Source of the DNA: Candidatus Acetothermia bacterium | GTDB lineage: Bacteria > Bipolaricaulota > Bipolaricaulia > RBG-16-55-9 > DRXL01 | Assembly: GCA_028275205.1 (NCBI GenBank) | Contig: JAPWVB010000003.1 | Coordinates: forward strand, 1 to 33,950 | Length of the DNA: 33,950 nucleotides | Direction of reading: 5' to 3' | Shown: positions 13,962 through 21,677 of the stretch, piece after piece | Layout: each line of letters opens with the position of its first letter | Numbering within the stretch: the first letter of the stretch is position 1 | Notes under the pieces: model-generated | The model's database searches: none | The model's input: the letters and a program-made list of their open reading frames with translations, nothing else | What the model was told of the DNA's origin: nothing | Position numbers and translations under genes: made by a program

Positions 13962-16771
13962 CAGCTGCGACGACGCAAAAAGGAGAGCAACGCCGGAAGA
14001 AAAGTCAGGGTAAAGAGCGTGGTAAACCCGACGCCGTAGAGCGCCGACTGCCCGAAGGCCCGCAGCCCTGGAGTAGCCGCAAAGAGCAAGCTCCCGAAAC
14101 TGACCATCGTCGTCAGGGCCGACCCCAGAATGGGCAGAGCGGTCTTGCGCCAGGCAAGCTCAACGTCGCGGTCCTCAAGAAAGCTGTGCAACAGATAGAC
14201 AGCATAGTCCACGCCATTGCCGATCAAAAGCGACGAGATGAGAATATTCGCGAAATTGAAGTTGAGCCCCGACAGCCGCATCGCTCCTAGCATCCACAAG
14301 AATCCCAACCCTACAGGAATAATCCCCACTGGCGCCCACCGCCATCCGAGCCCAATTCCCAAGATCGCTAAGATAATAAGAGTAGCGAACACGGTTGAGA
14401 TCTGAAAGTCTTTCTTCATCTTGCGCTCCAGATGATCTTGTATCATGCGATAACCAAGGAAATCGTGGCTGAATGACTCTACCGCTGCGATAAATTCCCG
14501 ATAGCGCCGCGGGTCGTTGAGGGTCTCGCGGTTGATGTGTGCATAGATGACGAACTCGCGCTCTTCGGTGACGAAGCGCTCTTGGAGATCTTTGGGGAGG
14601 GCCGCAAGCAGCCCTTGGACTTGCTGGAGCTCAGTGATCTTCTGGAGCAAGGCGCTGACGCGGCGGTTCAGTTCTGCAAGACGTTCGCGGAGCTCCCCCA
14701 GGCGCGCTTGCATCACTTCCAGGCTTTGGATGCTCGCTTCTATGCCCTCAAGCTGAAGGATCTGCTGCTGGATTTCGGGGGCGACGGTCTCGGTCCCAGC
14801 CCCGGTGAGGGCTATTTGGTCGAGAATGCGCGTCAAATTGCTCTTGAGCCGAGCCAGCTGGACAGCAAGATCTTGGAGTTGTTGGAGCTCCCTTTCGTAG
14901 CTCTCGATTTGGGATGAGGCGCGTGCAAGATCGCGCTCGAGATTGAGGGAAAATCTTTGCTGGCTCTCTGCCGATTCCGAGGGAAGGAAGAACATCAGCA
15001 GCGACCAGACGACGTTCACATGGCCTTGGGCGCGGAGCTCCTCCAGCCCAGCGTTGATCTGGCGCAGCTCGTCTAACGTTGGGGCGAAGAACAAGAAGTA
15101 CTCGGCCAAGCCCGAAGTCCCTACGTCGAAGTCTTGGCGCTCTATCTGTTGCATGAGCTTGGTAGGGAGGTCTTTGGGGGTCAGCTCTTCGTCGGCAAAG
15201 CGGAATTGTACGTGCGGGGCTTCATTCAACATCACGAGACTCCCCACGACCACAAGGAGCACGATAGGCCAGCGCGCCCAGCGCCAGAAAGTACTAGGCT
15301 GTGGGGCTTGAGGGGGAGAGGGCTGAGGGCGCGCGAGCCGCAAGCGCCGCCGCAACATAATATGCGAAACGATAATGAGCGCCGGAAGAATGAGCAGCGT
15401 TGCCATCAGTGCCACCAGCACCCCAACCCCAGCGATGATCCCCATCTCATAGAGTCCTGGGGAACTTGCGACCATCAAGCTAAAGAGCACTAATGCTGTC
15501 GCCAGCGATGCTGTGATCAGGGCGGAGCCCTTGGAGAGGATGGCGGACTTGAGGGCCACTTCCACGCGATGCCCAGCGCGGCGCTCCGCAAGGAAATGCG
15601 CGAGAAAGTTGATCCCATAATCGATCCCCAGCCCCAAGATCAGCGGGGGAAGGAACGACGTCACCAAGTTCAGCCCGTTGGTGGCAAACTTCGCCCACGC
15701 GAGGGTGATTATTAAAGCGAGAAAGAGCACAATAAGCGCCAAGATGGGGTAGAAGAACTGTCGGAGAATGAGAACGATCACGACGGTGACGCCGACAGCA
15801 GAGATGATCGTGGTATTGCGCATGTCGACGTTAAGCTGATAATTGATCTCCGCAGCGATGGCGTAGGGGCCTGTCAGACCCCATCTGATCCCTTGAGCTT
15901 CTAGGTGGAGCTCTTGAAGGTTCTTCTGGACAGTGCGAGTGACGGCGCGATTATACTCCAAGCCACGTTGGGAGCTATAGCGCGGGCGCACCCGCACCAG
16001 CAGCTTGGTACCGTCACGGGAGAGATAGAGCTCTTGGGGCCATGTCAGGAGCTTGTCAATCGTCTCGCTTATCTCGGTGATAGTTTGCAGAAGATCCGCG
16101 ACCAAGCGATCGGCATTCTGAATCAATCCTGGGGCGTGATCGAACTCGTCCTTGACGCGGGCGTTGAGAGCTTTCAGCTCATCAAAGCGCTTGAAGAGCT
16201 CCAGGGGATTGAGAGCTAATCTTCTCCAATCCAGCTCCCCAAGAAAGATGCGCTCAAGCTCTGTATTAATTTGGGCATAGATGGCGATGAGCTCGCGCAC
16301 CCCTGGCATGGGCGTCTGGGACTGCCCCACAGGGACGAGTCCGCGCAGGCGCTCTTGATACTCTCGGAGCTTCAGTAGGATCTCGTCGTACATGGAGAGC
16401 AATTCCGTGCTGCGGCGCGTCTGGATATCCTTGGTGAAGCTCACCGAGACGAACTCCGGGTCTTGGAGAAGACGCTCTTGGATCTGAATGGCTGCGGCTT
16501 GGAGGCGCTGGGCATCGCGCGGGGAGCCTTCGGGATCTTGCAACATTAAGATAATATCGAGGGCGTCGCTCTTGGTGATGATCTCCTCGCGCTCTTGGAA
16601 CTTGGTGAGCAGGGGGTCACCGGGGGGAAGGAGATCTAAGAACGAGCTGCGCATGGGGAGGGTGAGAATATAGCTGAGGGCGGCACCGCTTAAGAGAGCC
16701 GAGAGAAGCAGCACTACCCAGGCCCGAGCTCGTACAAGCCGATAGACCCCATGTAACAACGCAGCGCGCAT
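13958..16771 (-). CDS. RND-superfamily (MMPL-type) exporter
   Basis: The 937-residue protein has two repeats of the RND fold: a membrane helix near residue 20, a large outer loop, a bundle of about five helices (around 310-470), then helix, loop and bundle again (about 755-930). Motifs LILGLGIDYGINFLAHFLAE and LLIGNGVDYAVYLLHSFLED are the proton-relay-type GxDY segments of the MMPL/SSD group. The second outer loop includes a long coiled coil (ERDLARASSQIESYERELQQ to about 720). Family members move lipids, hopanoids or hydrophobic compounds across the envelope using the proton gradient. The closest group looks like predicted RND exporters of the HpnN/MMPL kind; the substrate is unknown. It starts 3 bases after the nusA stop without a visible ribosome site, so it is probably coupled. 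Confidence 0.88.
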   Translation of the reverse strand: MRAALLHGVYRLVRARAWVVLLLSALLSGAALSYILTLPMRSSFLDLLPPGDPLLTKFQEREEIITKSDALDIILMLQDPEGSPRDAQRLQAAAIQIQERLLQDPEFVSVSFTKDIQTRRSTELLSMYDEILLKLREYQERLRGLVPVGQSQTPMPGVRELIAIYAQINTELERIFLGELDWRRLALNPLELFKRFDELKALNARVKDEFDHAPGLIQNADRLVADLLQTITEISETIDKLLTWPQELYLSRDGTKLLVRVRPRYSSQRGLEYNRAVTRTVQKNLQELHLEAQGIRWGLTGPYAIAAEINYQLNVDMRNTTIISAVGVTVVIVLILRQFFYPILALIVLFLALIITLAWAKFATNGLNLVTSFLPPLILGLGIDYGINFLAHFLAERRAGHRVEVALKSAILSKGSALITASLATALVLFSLMVASSPGLYEMGIIAGVGVLVALMATLLILPALIIVSHIMLRRRLRLARPQPSPPQAPQPSTFWRWARWPIVLLVVVGSLVMLNEAPHVQFRFADEELTPKDLPTKLMQQIERQDFDVGTSGLAEYFLFFAPTLDELRQINAGLEELRAQGHVNVVWSLLMFFLPSESAESQQRFSLNLERDLARASSQIESYERELQQLQDLAVQLARLKSNLTRILDQIALTGAGTETVAPEIQQQILQLEGIEASIQSLEVMQARLGELRERLAELNRRVSALLQKITELQQVQGLLAALPKDLQERFVTEEREFVIYAHINRETLNDPRRYREFIAAVESFSHDFLGYRMIQDHLERKMKKDFQISTVFATLIILAILGIGLGWRWAPVGIIPVGLGFLWMLGAMRLSGLNFNFANILISSLLIGNGVDYAVYLLHSFLEDRDVELAWRKTALPILGSALTTMVSFGSLLFAATPGLRAFGQSALYGVGFTTLFTLTFLPALLSFLRRRSC

Positions 16772-16774
16772 AGA

Positions 16775-17734
16775 TTATTGGGGTGCAGTCTTCTTGAGCT
16801 CTTGGGGGCTGGTAACGTCGATCTTATATCCTGTGAGTTTAGCAGTTAGGCGGACGTTCTGGCCGCCCTTGCCAATAGCTAACGATAACTCTGCATCGGG
16901 GACGAGCACCCGGGCTTCTCTCTTGGCTTCGTCGAGGTCGATCTGTAAAACTCTAGCTGGCTCCAAGCTGCTTTTAATCAGCTCGCGCACGTCGGAGCTC
17001 CAGCGAATAATATCTATCTTCTCCCCGCCGAGCTCGCGCACGATCTCTCTGATGCGACTGCCCCCAGCACCGACACATGTTCCTACAGGGTCGAGCTCCG
17101 CCACAAGCGATCGCACAGCGACCTTGGTGCGCACCCCCGGCTCGCGCGCGATCGCCTCGATGCGAATGAGCCCTTGCTCGAGCTCCGGCACCTGTAGCTC
17201 TAACATCTTTTGGACAAACTCCTTGGCCGCGCGCGACAAGATAATCCTTGGATCCCCCTGGGTGCGCTCCACGCGCATCAAATATGCTTTAATCACGGCC
17301 CCCACGCGATAGCGCTCCCCGGGGATCCGTTCGGATTCGGGCAGGAGGGCTTCCGCTTGCCCGAGATTCACCCAGACGTCAGCCCCGGCAAAGCGGTGGA
17401 CATGCCCGCTGATAATAGAGCCCACGCGGCTCTGATAGCGCTCTAAGATCTTCTGGCGACGCTTGGCGATGATCTCGCTTTTGATAGTCTCTTCGGCTTT
17501 GCGGGTGGCAATGCGGCCAAAATCTGTGAGCTTAATATCTTTGGCTTGGCCGTCCACAATGACGTGAATATCTCCGGAGGTGCGATCGATGGCGATCTCG
17601 ATGTTGGCCGCCGGGCCAAATTGCTCGATATACGCGACGCGCAACCCCTTCTTGACCGCTTCATAAAGATCTTCGCGCTCGAGCCCCTCTTCCTTGGCCA
17701 TCTCCTCGAGCGCCTCGAGAAACTCAATATTCAC
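16775..17734 (-). CDS. nusA: Transcription elongation/termination factor NusA
   Basis: The 319-residue protein starts at GTG (MNIEFLEALEEMAKEEGLER). It has the N-terminal RNA-polymerase-binding domain (1-100), an S1 domain (SRVGSIISGHVHRFAGADVW), KH1 (VGTCVGAGGSRIREIVRELG) and KH2 (LSLAIGKGGQNVRLTAKLTG). It ends soon after KH2 and lacks the acidic C-terminal repeats of E. coli NusA, as is common outside Proteobacteria. It controls pausing, termination and antitermination. It lies 38 bases downstream of rimP, the conserved order, but the usual next gene infB is absent and an RND exporter follows instead. Confidence 0.95.
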   Translation of the reverse strand: MNIEFLEALEEMAKEEGLEREDLYEAVKKGLRVAYIEQFGPAANIEIAIDRTSGDIHVIVDGQAKDIKLTDFGRIATRKAEETIKSEIIAKRRQKILERYQSRVGSIISGHVHRFAGADVWVNLGQAEALLPESERIPGERYRVGAVIKAYLMRVERTQGDPRIILSRAAKEFVQKMLELQVPELEQGLIRIEAIAREPGVRTKVAVRSLVAELDPVGTCVGAGGSRIREIVRELGGEKIDIIRWSSDVRELIKSSLEPARVLQIDLDEAKREARVLVPDAELSLAIGKGGQNVRLTAKLTGYKIDVTSPQELKKTAPQ

Positions 17735-17772
17735 ACGCGATCACCATATTAAGAGTGAAGTCAAGCGATCTG

Positions 17773-18231
17773 TTAAAGAAACCGGCTCTCGACGACCTGG
17801 GCCGAGCGCACGGCCGCAAACGGGATGGGCACGTGGGCCCCAGAGGCGTCTTCGAGCCAGAGCTCCTCATCGGAGAGCCCTTGCAGCCAGCCCACAAGAA
17901 CTGTCGGTCCTTCTGCGGATTGCAAGCGCACTTCGATGGGCTTGCCCACAGCAAGCTCATAGTGCCTTCGGGTGTATAAGGGCCGATCCATCCCCGGCGA
18001 GGAGACCTCAAGCTCATAGCTGTGCTCGATGAGCGCATCGAGGGGCTCTTCCAGGGCGCGGCTAACGCGCTCGCAATCATCAATTGTGACCCCGCCATCA
18101 CGCTCAATATATACTGTCACCTGCCAGCGCGGCCCCGAGGTCCTCACCTCAAGCCAATAGAGCTCTACTCCCTGCTCCAGGGCAATCTGCTCCGCGATAG
18201 CCTGCACGGCCCCTTCCAACTGAGAATTCAT
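17773..18231 (-). CDS. rimP: Ribosome maturation factor RimP
   Basis: This is about 152 residues. It has the RimP core: ELYWLEVRTSGPRWQVTVYI, GVTIDDCERVSRALEE and the signature YELEVSSPGMDRPLYTRRHY, then the SH3-like C-terminal domain (GWLQGLSDEELWLED). It assists 30S subunit assembly. The track starts at a GTG (18234); the ATG at 18231 directly follows. A TATAAT lies only 9 bases before this ATG, so the transcript is probably leaderless or nearly so, and no Shine-Dalgarno sequence is present. It is the first gene of the minus-strand operon with nusA. Confidence 0.93.
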   Translation of the reverse strand: MNSQLEGAVQAIAEQIALEQGVELYWLEVRTSGPRWQVTVYIERDGGVTIDDCERVSRALEEPLDALIEHSYELEVSSPGMDRPLYTRRHYELAVGKPIEVRLQSAEGPTVLVGWLQGLSDEELWLEDASGAHVPIPFAAVRSAQVVESRFL

Positions 18232-18240
18232 CACAGTTTG

Positions 18241-18269
18241 ATTATACTCCTAAGGCTTTTTCAGTGCAA
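18241..18269 (-). promoter_or_regulatory. rimP-nusA operon promoter, likely giving a leaderless mRNA
   Basis: On the minus strand TTGCAC (18269-18264), a 17-base spacer and TATAAT (18246-18241) form a promoter whose expected start, 6-7 bases on, falls at about 18234. That is the GTG of the GTG-ATG start pair of rimP. A CAGTGC/GCACTG inverted repeat (18262-18267 and 18280-18285) overlaps the -35 region and could be an operator or chance. Confidence 0.65.
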
Positions 18270-18312
18270 TGGGGTTGCCGCACTGAGGAGAGCAGGGTAC
18301 CCTAGAGGGAGT

Positions 18313-19401
18313 ATGCGTCGAGTCTTGAGTGTCTCTGAGGGCGAAGCGGGCTCTCGGCTTGACCAATGGCTCTTAGCGCGCTTGAGCGAGCCCACACTGA
18401 CGCGCTCGCGCTTGCAAAAGCTCATACAATCTGGGGCAGTGCAGCTCAATGGCCAGCCCGCTCGAGCGGGGCTGCGCCTGCGCCCACACGATATCGTCAT
18501 CATCGAGCTTCCTGAGGACGCCCCAGAAGAAACCCTCGAACCTGAGCCCTTCACCCTGCCCATACTCTACGAAGACGAGCATATCATCGCGATTGACAAG
18601 CCCGCGGGCATGGTCGTTTACCCCGCGGCAGGACACCCGCGCGGCACGGTGCTTAATCAGCTCATCAGTCATTGTGCTCTGGCGAGCTTCGGGGCGCCCG
18701 CTCGCCCCGGGGTCGTCCATCGCTTGGACGAGGGGACAAGTGGAGTCTTAGTACTTGCTAAGACTGACTTAGCGTATCTGAAGCTCGTCGAGCAGTTCAA
18801 GAATCGCCAGATCGAGAAGATCTATCTCGCTGTAGTACACGGGCGCATCGCCGAAGACGAAGGGCGGATCGAAGGCCCCATCGGGCGCGACCCCGCGCAC
18901 CGCCAACGCATGAGGATAGTCGCTGCGGGAAAGCCGGCGATCACGGAGTTCCGCGTGCTCAAAAGATTCGACGAAGTGACAGTGCTTGAGGTGCGCCCGC
19001 TGACGGGGAGAACTCATCAGATTCGGGTGCACTTGAGCGCGATTGGGCACCCGGTCGTGGGTGACGATCTGTATGGGCCAGGCTTCGCCTGGCCAGACTT
19101 CGTCTGGACTGTGCGCCTTCGCCGGCCAATGGCCGGCGAAGCTGTACGGTCCAGGCGAAGCCTGGGGCTCCATGCGTGGCATATGAAGCTCGCGCACCCG
19201 ATCACGGGAGAGCGCCTAGAGCTTGTGGCTCCCATCCCTGTGGAGTTTCTCCCACTGCTGCAGGGCTATGACGATATACTCACCAAGAGCAGCGTAGGAG
19301 AGCGCGATGCCCCCATAGAGCACAAAGAGAGCGATACGGGAGAGAACCGGGAAGATGGGCTCGAGCAGGAGCCCCACCAGCCCCACGGAGAGCATCGTTG
19401 A
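18313..19401 (+). CDS. RluD-like 23S rRNA pseudouridine synthase with in-frame palindromic insert and C-terminal extension
   Basis: The track ORF starts at 18022 inside the antisense of rimP; the ATG at 18313 (MRRVLSVSEGEAGSRLDQWL) is the sensible start, giving 362 residues. An S4-like RNA-binding domain (1-75, SRLQKLIQSGAVQLNGQPAR) precedes the RluA/RluD catalytic domain with DKPAGMVVYPAAGH and VVHRLDEGTSGVLVLAKT, where the Asp of HRLDEGTSG is catalytic. RPLTGRTHQIRVHLSAIGHP follows. It converts uridines to pseudouridine, probably in 23S rRNA. Between HPVVGDDLYG and LHAWHMKLAHP, where relatives have a short variable loop, lie about 29 residues encoded by a palindromic element (19078-19165). 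The last 50 residues are charged and lie over the antisense 3' end of the phosphatidyltransferase gene. Confidence 0.9.
   Translation: MRRVLSVSEGEAGSRLDQWLLARLSEPTLTRSRLQKLIQSGAVQLNGQPARAGLRLRPHDIVIIELPEDAPEETLEPEPFTLPILYEDEHIIAIDKPAGMVVYPAAGHPRGTVLNQLISHCALASFGAPARPGVVHRLDEGTSGVLVLAKTDLAYLKLVEQFKNRQIEKIYLAVVHGRIAEDEGRIEGPIGRDPAHRQRMRIVAAGKPAITEFRVLKRFDEVTVLEVRPLTGRTHQIRVHLSAIGHPVVGDDLYGPGFAWPDFVWTVRLRRPMAGEAVRSRRSLGLHAWHMKLAHPITGERLELVAPIPVEFLPLLQGYDDILTKSSVGERDAPIEHKESDTGENREDGLEQEPHQPHGEHR
19078..19165. repeat. Nested palindromic element inserted in frame in the rluD-like gene
   Basis: The 88 bp begin with CCAGGCTTCGCCTGG (19078-19092) and end with its reverse complement CCAGGCGAAGCCTGG (19151-19165); each is itself a 6-bp hairpin. 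Next to the first is CCAGACTTCGTCTGG (19093-19107), differing by a G-C to A-T change on both sides of the stem. The centre is a perfect 11-bp hairpin CTTCGCCGGCC-AAT-GGCCGGCGAAG (19117-19141), inside a longer imperfect palindrome from about 19104 to 19154. It is translated without stop or frame change. It resembles in concept the palindromic elements found inside Rickettsia and cyanobacterial genes. Confidence 0.85.
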
Positions 19402-19785
19402 GGAAGCTTTCCCCAAGGCGCGCGCCTCGATGACGAGCCATCGAGAACTCTGCCAGCGCAGCCACAGAGCTCCCAAGACTAACACGATGGGAGGCACAGC
19501 AAACGCTATCAAGGCCCACCACGGAAGACGCCCCTCAACAGTAAGAGCGACAAAGAGACTGAGAAAGAGCATCTTGTCGGCTACGGGGTCTAGGAGCTTT
19601 CCTAGGGCAGTGATCTGGCGCTGGGAGCGCGCCAGCGCTCCATCAACGAGATCACTCGCCAGCACCAGGGCGAGCACGGTGTAAAAGAGCCACAACGGGC
19701 CCCAGAAGAAGAGCAGTATCAAGATGGGGATAGCGAGAATTCGTGAGAGTGTAATAGCGTTGGGCAGGGCCAAGACGTCCTTCAT
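19216..19785 (-). CDS. pgsA: CDP-alcohol phosphatidyltransferase (phosphatidylglycerophosphate synthase-like)
   Basis: The 189-residue integral membrane protein starts MKDVLALPNAITLSRILAIP, typical of PgsA (NIPNxLTxxR). It carries the family signature D-x2-DG-x2-AR-x8-G-x3-D-x3-D as DLVDGALARSQRQITALGKL then LDPVADK. About six membrane helices follow. The enzyme joins CDP-diacylglycerol to glycerol-3-phosphate, the first step to phosphatidylglycerol. Other CDP-alcohol transferases share the motif, so the exact alcohol is inferred. Its ATG overlaps the stop of the HD-domain gene (ATGA). Its last 186 bases overlap the 3' end of the rluD-like gene on the opposite strand. Confidence 0.85.
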   Translation of the reverse strand: MKDVLALPNAITLSRILAIPILILLFFWGPLWLFYTVLALVLASDLVDGALARSQRQITALGKLLDPVADKMLFLSLFVALTVEGRLPWWALIAFAVPPIVLVLGALWLRWQSSRWLVIEARALGKASSTMLSVGLVGLLLEPIFPVLSRIALFVLYGGIALSYAALGEYIVIALQQWEKLHRDGSHKL

Positions 19786-20348
19786 AGTCCCAACTGCGGT
19801 GCGATCCCCTGCATAGCTTTGATCACTATATCTATATGTTCGTCAAGAGGAACGCCCAGTTCTTGGGCCCCTTGCTCGATCTCTTCGCGGTTGACCCCGC
19901 GCGCGAACGCCTTGTCTTTCCATTTCTTCTTGACGGCCTCGACGGTCACCTCGGCTAAGCTCTTGGTGGGGCGCACCAACGCCGTAGCCACGATCAGCCC
20001 CGTTAGCTCATCGCACGCAAAGAGCGCCTTGGCCATGAGCGACGTGCGCGGGATGCCCGTGTATGAAGCGTGCCCTAAGATCGCTTGGCAGATCTCTTCA
20101 GCGACGCCGCGCTCCCGCAAGATCTGCACCCCAACCGTGGGATGCCCTTGGGTCGGGTGACGCTCATGGTTGGGATACCTTTCGTAGTCGAAGTCATGAA
20201 GCAACCCCGCCAGGCCCCAGCTCTCCTCATCTTGGCCGAACTTCCGTGCATAAGCTCGCATCGCGGCTTCGACCGCGAGCATGTGCTTGATGAGATTCTG
20301 ATTCTTCGTGTACTCGTGCACCAATGCTAATGCTTCTTCGCGCGTCAT
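19782..20348 (-). CDS. HD-domain (HDIG-type) metal-dependent hydrolase
   Basis: The 188-residue protein has an HD domain: IKHMLAVEAAMRAYARKFG (first His), WGLAGLLHDFDYERYPNH (HD pair), then GHPTVGVQILRERGV and AILGHASYTG, and ALFACDELTGLI for the last Asp. This pattern is that of uncharacterised bacterial HDIG-domain hydrolases, which usually act on nucleotides or phosphoesters. The specific substrate is unknown. A purine-rich GGGGGAG lies just before the ATG. It lies 48 bases after the ATL-endonuclease V gene and overlaps the phosphatidyltransferase start by 4 bases. Confidence 0.82.
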   Translation of the reverse strand: MTREEALALVHEYTKNQNLIKHMLAVEAAMRAYARKFGQDEESWGLAGLLHDFDYERYPNHERHPTQGHPTVGVQILRERGVAEEICQAILGHASYTGIPRTSLMAKALFACDELTGLIVATALVRPTKSLAEVTVEAVKKKWKDKAFARGVNREEIEQGAQELGVPLDEHIDIVIKAMQGIAPQLGL

Positions 20349-20396
20349 GACTCCCCCTTCTCTCCGCGAAAGCGTTACGTCATTCTACGCGACCGC

Positions 20397-21395
20397 TCAA
20401 GCTTTGTCGAACAGTCCCAACTGATGGGCCTTGTGGGAGGATTGGCGCTTGAGCGCCTGGGCGGCTTGGTGGCTGGCGTTGTGAGCATGCTGAATCGGCT
20501 CTGGTAAGAGATTCTTCAACGTCAGTTGAGTCAGCTCAATAGCAGTCTCTAGATCTATGCGATGCCCCGGCGAGACGAAGAATGGCTCAGACGAATCTGC
20601 AGGTTTGATTGCAGCCCCCGCGCGCTGGCCCCCAACGCGAATGTAACAGATCTCGCCGGGCGCTAAGCTCCGAAGATCTCTCTCAGGCTCGCCGTGTAAG
20701 AGCGATTTCGTGATCCCGATCGTGGGGATATCAAGCATCACGCCCAACTGAGAGGCGATGCCCGCTTGGCGATGATGGAGCGTCCCCGTGCCATCCACAA
20801 AAGTGATATCGGCGAGGGCGTTCTGTTCTTTGAGCTTTTGGAGTAAGGCGAGCATCACCGGCAGCTCGCGGAATGCCAAATAGCTGGGGATATACGGGAA
20901 GCGCACCTCTTGTGTGAGCGTGTGCGTCTCGATGAGGGTTAAGCTCGGCAGCTCCAAGCGCACATACGCTGCGACGCCTTGGGTTCCTACGTATGAGAGA
21001 TCCACCCCGCCCGCGGTGCGATAGTCCGATCTATCAGGGACGAGGCGCATCTGCGCTCGGATGGCGTTTTGGATCTCTTGGAGTTTCTGGAGGGGTTTTT
21101 CGCTGCGGAAATCGCGAAAGAGAAATTTTGTCAGCGAGAGCACGCGGCCGCCTTTGACGGGGACGCCCTCAGCTTGAAGGAGCTGAGCTTGTTCTTCCGT
21201 GACTGTGCCATCGAAGCTCACGACGCGATGGCTGGGGCAGTCTCTCTTATGCTGAGCCAAGATCGAGCCCACGGCGCGCGCGGCGATGGGATCGCCAAGC
21301 GCGAGGGCGATCTCGCGGAACGTCGCGACTTTGCCCTGAGGAATCTGAGCGACCAGCTCGAGAGTAATCTTTTCGATGTCGGGCAGGGCGAGCAT
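20397..21395 (-). CDS. Alkyltransferase-like (Ada/ATL) - endonuclease V fusion with C-terminal clamp-binding-like motif
   Basis: Two domains are visible in 332 residues. Residues 1-95 match the DNA-binding domain of O6-alkylguanine-DNA alkyltransferases: GKVATFREIALALGDPIAAR, AVGSILAQHKRDCPSHRVV, then GTVTEEQAQLLQAEGVPV. The active-site PCHRV is PSHRV here, so the acceptor Cys is Ser and the domain may bind alkylated guanine without repair, like ATL proteins. Residues about 100-300 are endonuclease V: TAGGVDLSYVG, FPYIPSYLAFRELP (PYIP wedge and catalytic Glu), DGTGTLHHRQAGIASQLG, GITKSLLHGE and FVSPGHRIDLETAIEL. Endonuclease V cuts next to deoxyinosine or inosine. The extreme C-terminus is HQLGLFDKA, fitting the beta-clamp-binding QL[SD]LF-type peptide. 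AGT-endonuclease V fusions are known from archaea such as Ferroplasma, with an active AGT. It is 24 bases downstream of the RHH gene. Confidence 0.88.
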   Translation of the reverse strand: MLALPDIEKITLELVAQIPQGKVATFREIALALGDPIAARAVGSILAQHKRDCPSHRVVSFDGTVTEEQAQLLQAEGVPVKGGRVLSLTKFLFRDFRSEKPLQKLQEIQNAIRAQMRLVPDRSDYRTAGGVDLSYVGTQGVAAYVRLELPSLTLIETHTLTQEVRFPYIPSYLAFRELPVMLALLQKLKEQNALADITFVDGTGTLHHRQAGIASQLGVMLDIPTIGITKSLLHGEPERDLRSLAPGEICYIRVGGQRAGAAIKPADSSEPFFVSPGHRIDLETAIELTQLTLKNLLPEPIQHAHNASHQAAQALKRQSSHKAHQLGLFDKA

Positions 21396-21419
21396 AGACC
21401 ATCTCCCATGCCCATCATA

Positions 21420-21677
21420 TCACTTGGAGTACTCCTTCACCAGCAGGGCGATGGCCTCGCGCATCAGTTCAGATTTATTAGCTTTGCGCCCGGTGCGCTT
21501 GCGGATTTGCAACTGAAGCTCCTCCAGGGCGATAATATCATCTGGGGTCAGGTAGAACGTCGCTTTCACCAGCCCTGGTGCGGACTCTTCGGGATCTTTG
21601 GGCGTGGGCTTGTAAAAATCCTTCATGATCTCGCTTTCGGCAAGCGGATCATGTGCGATAGAGCGACGCGGCTTCAT
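21420..21677 (-). CDS. Small ribbon-helix-helix protein, probable ParA partner
   Basis: The 85-residue protein has a disordered, charged N-terminus (MKPRRSIAHDPLAESEIMKD) and a C-terminal RHH-like fold: KATFYLTPDDIIALEELQLQ (strand and first helix) and RKANKSELMREAIALLVKEY (second helix, with the typical N-K-S-E). Such proteins bind DNA as dimers and act as centromere-binding partners or autorepressors of ParA-type ATPases. Its ATG overlaps the parA stop by 4 bases, so the two are co-translated. Basic and Pro-rich N-terminal tails in similar partners stimulate ParA ATPase; that role here is inference. No ParB/Spo0J-type protein is in the window. Confidence 0.75.
   Translation of the reverse strand: MKPRRSIAHDPLAESEIMKDFYKPTPKDPEESAPGLVKATFYLTPDDIIALEELQLQIRKRTGRKANKSELMREAIALLVKEYSK

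Noticed and set aside
18022-18312. Long N-terminal extension of the rluD-like ORF
   Set aside because: It runs antisense through rimP and its promoter; the conserved S4 domain starts at Met 18313.
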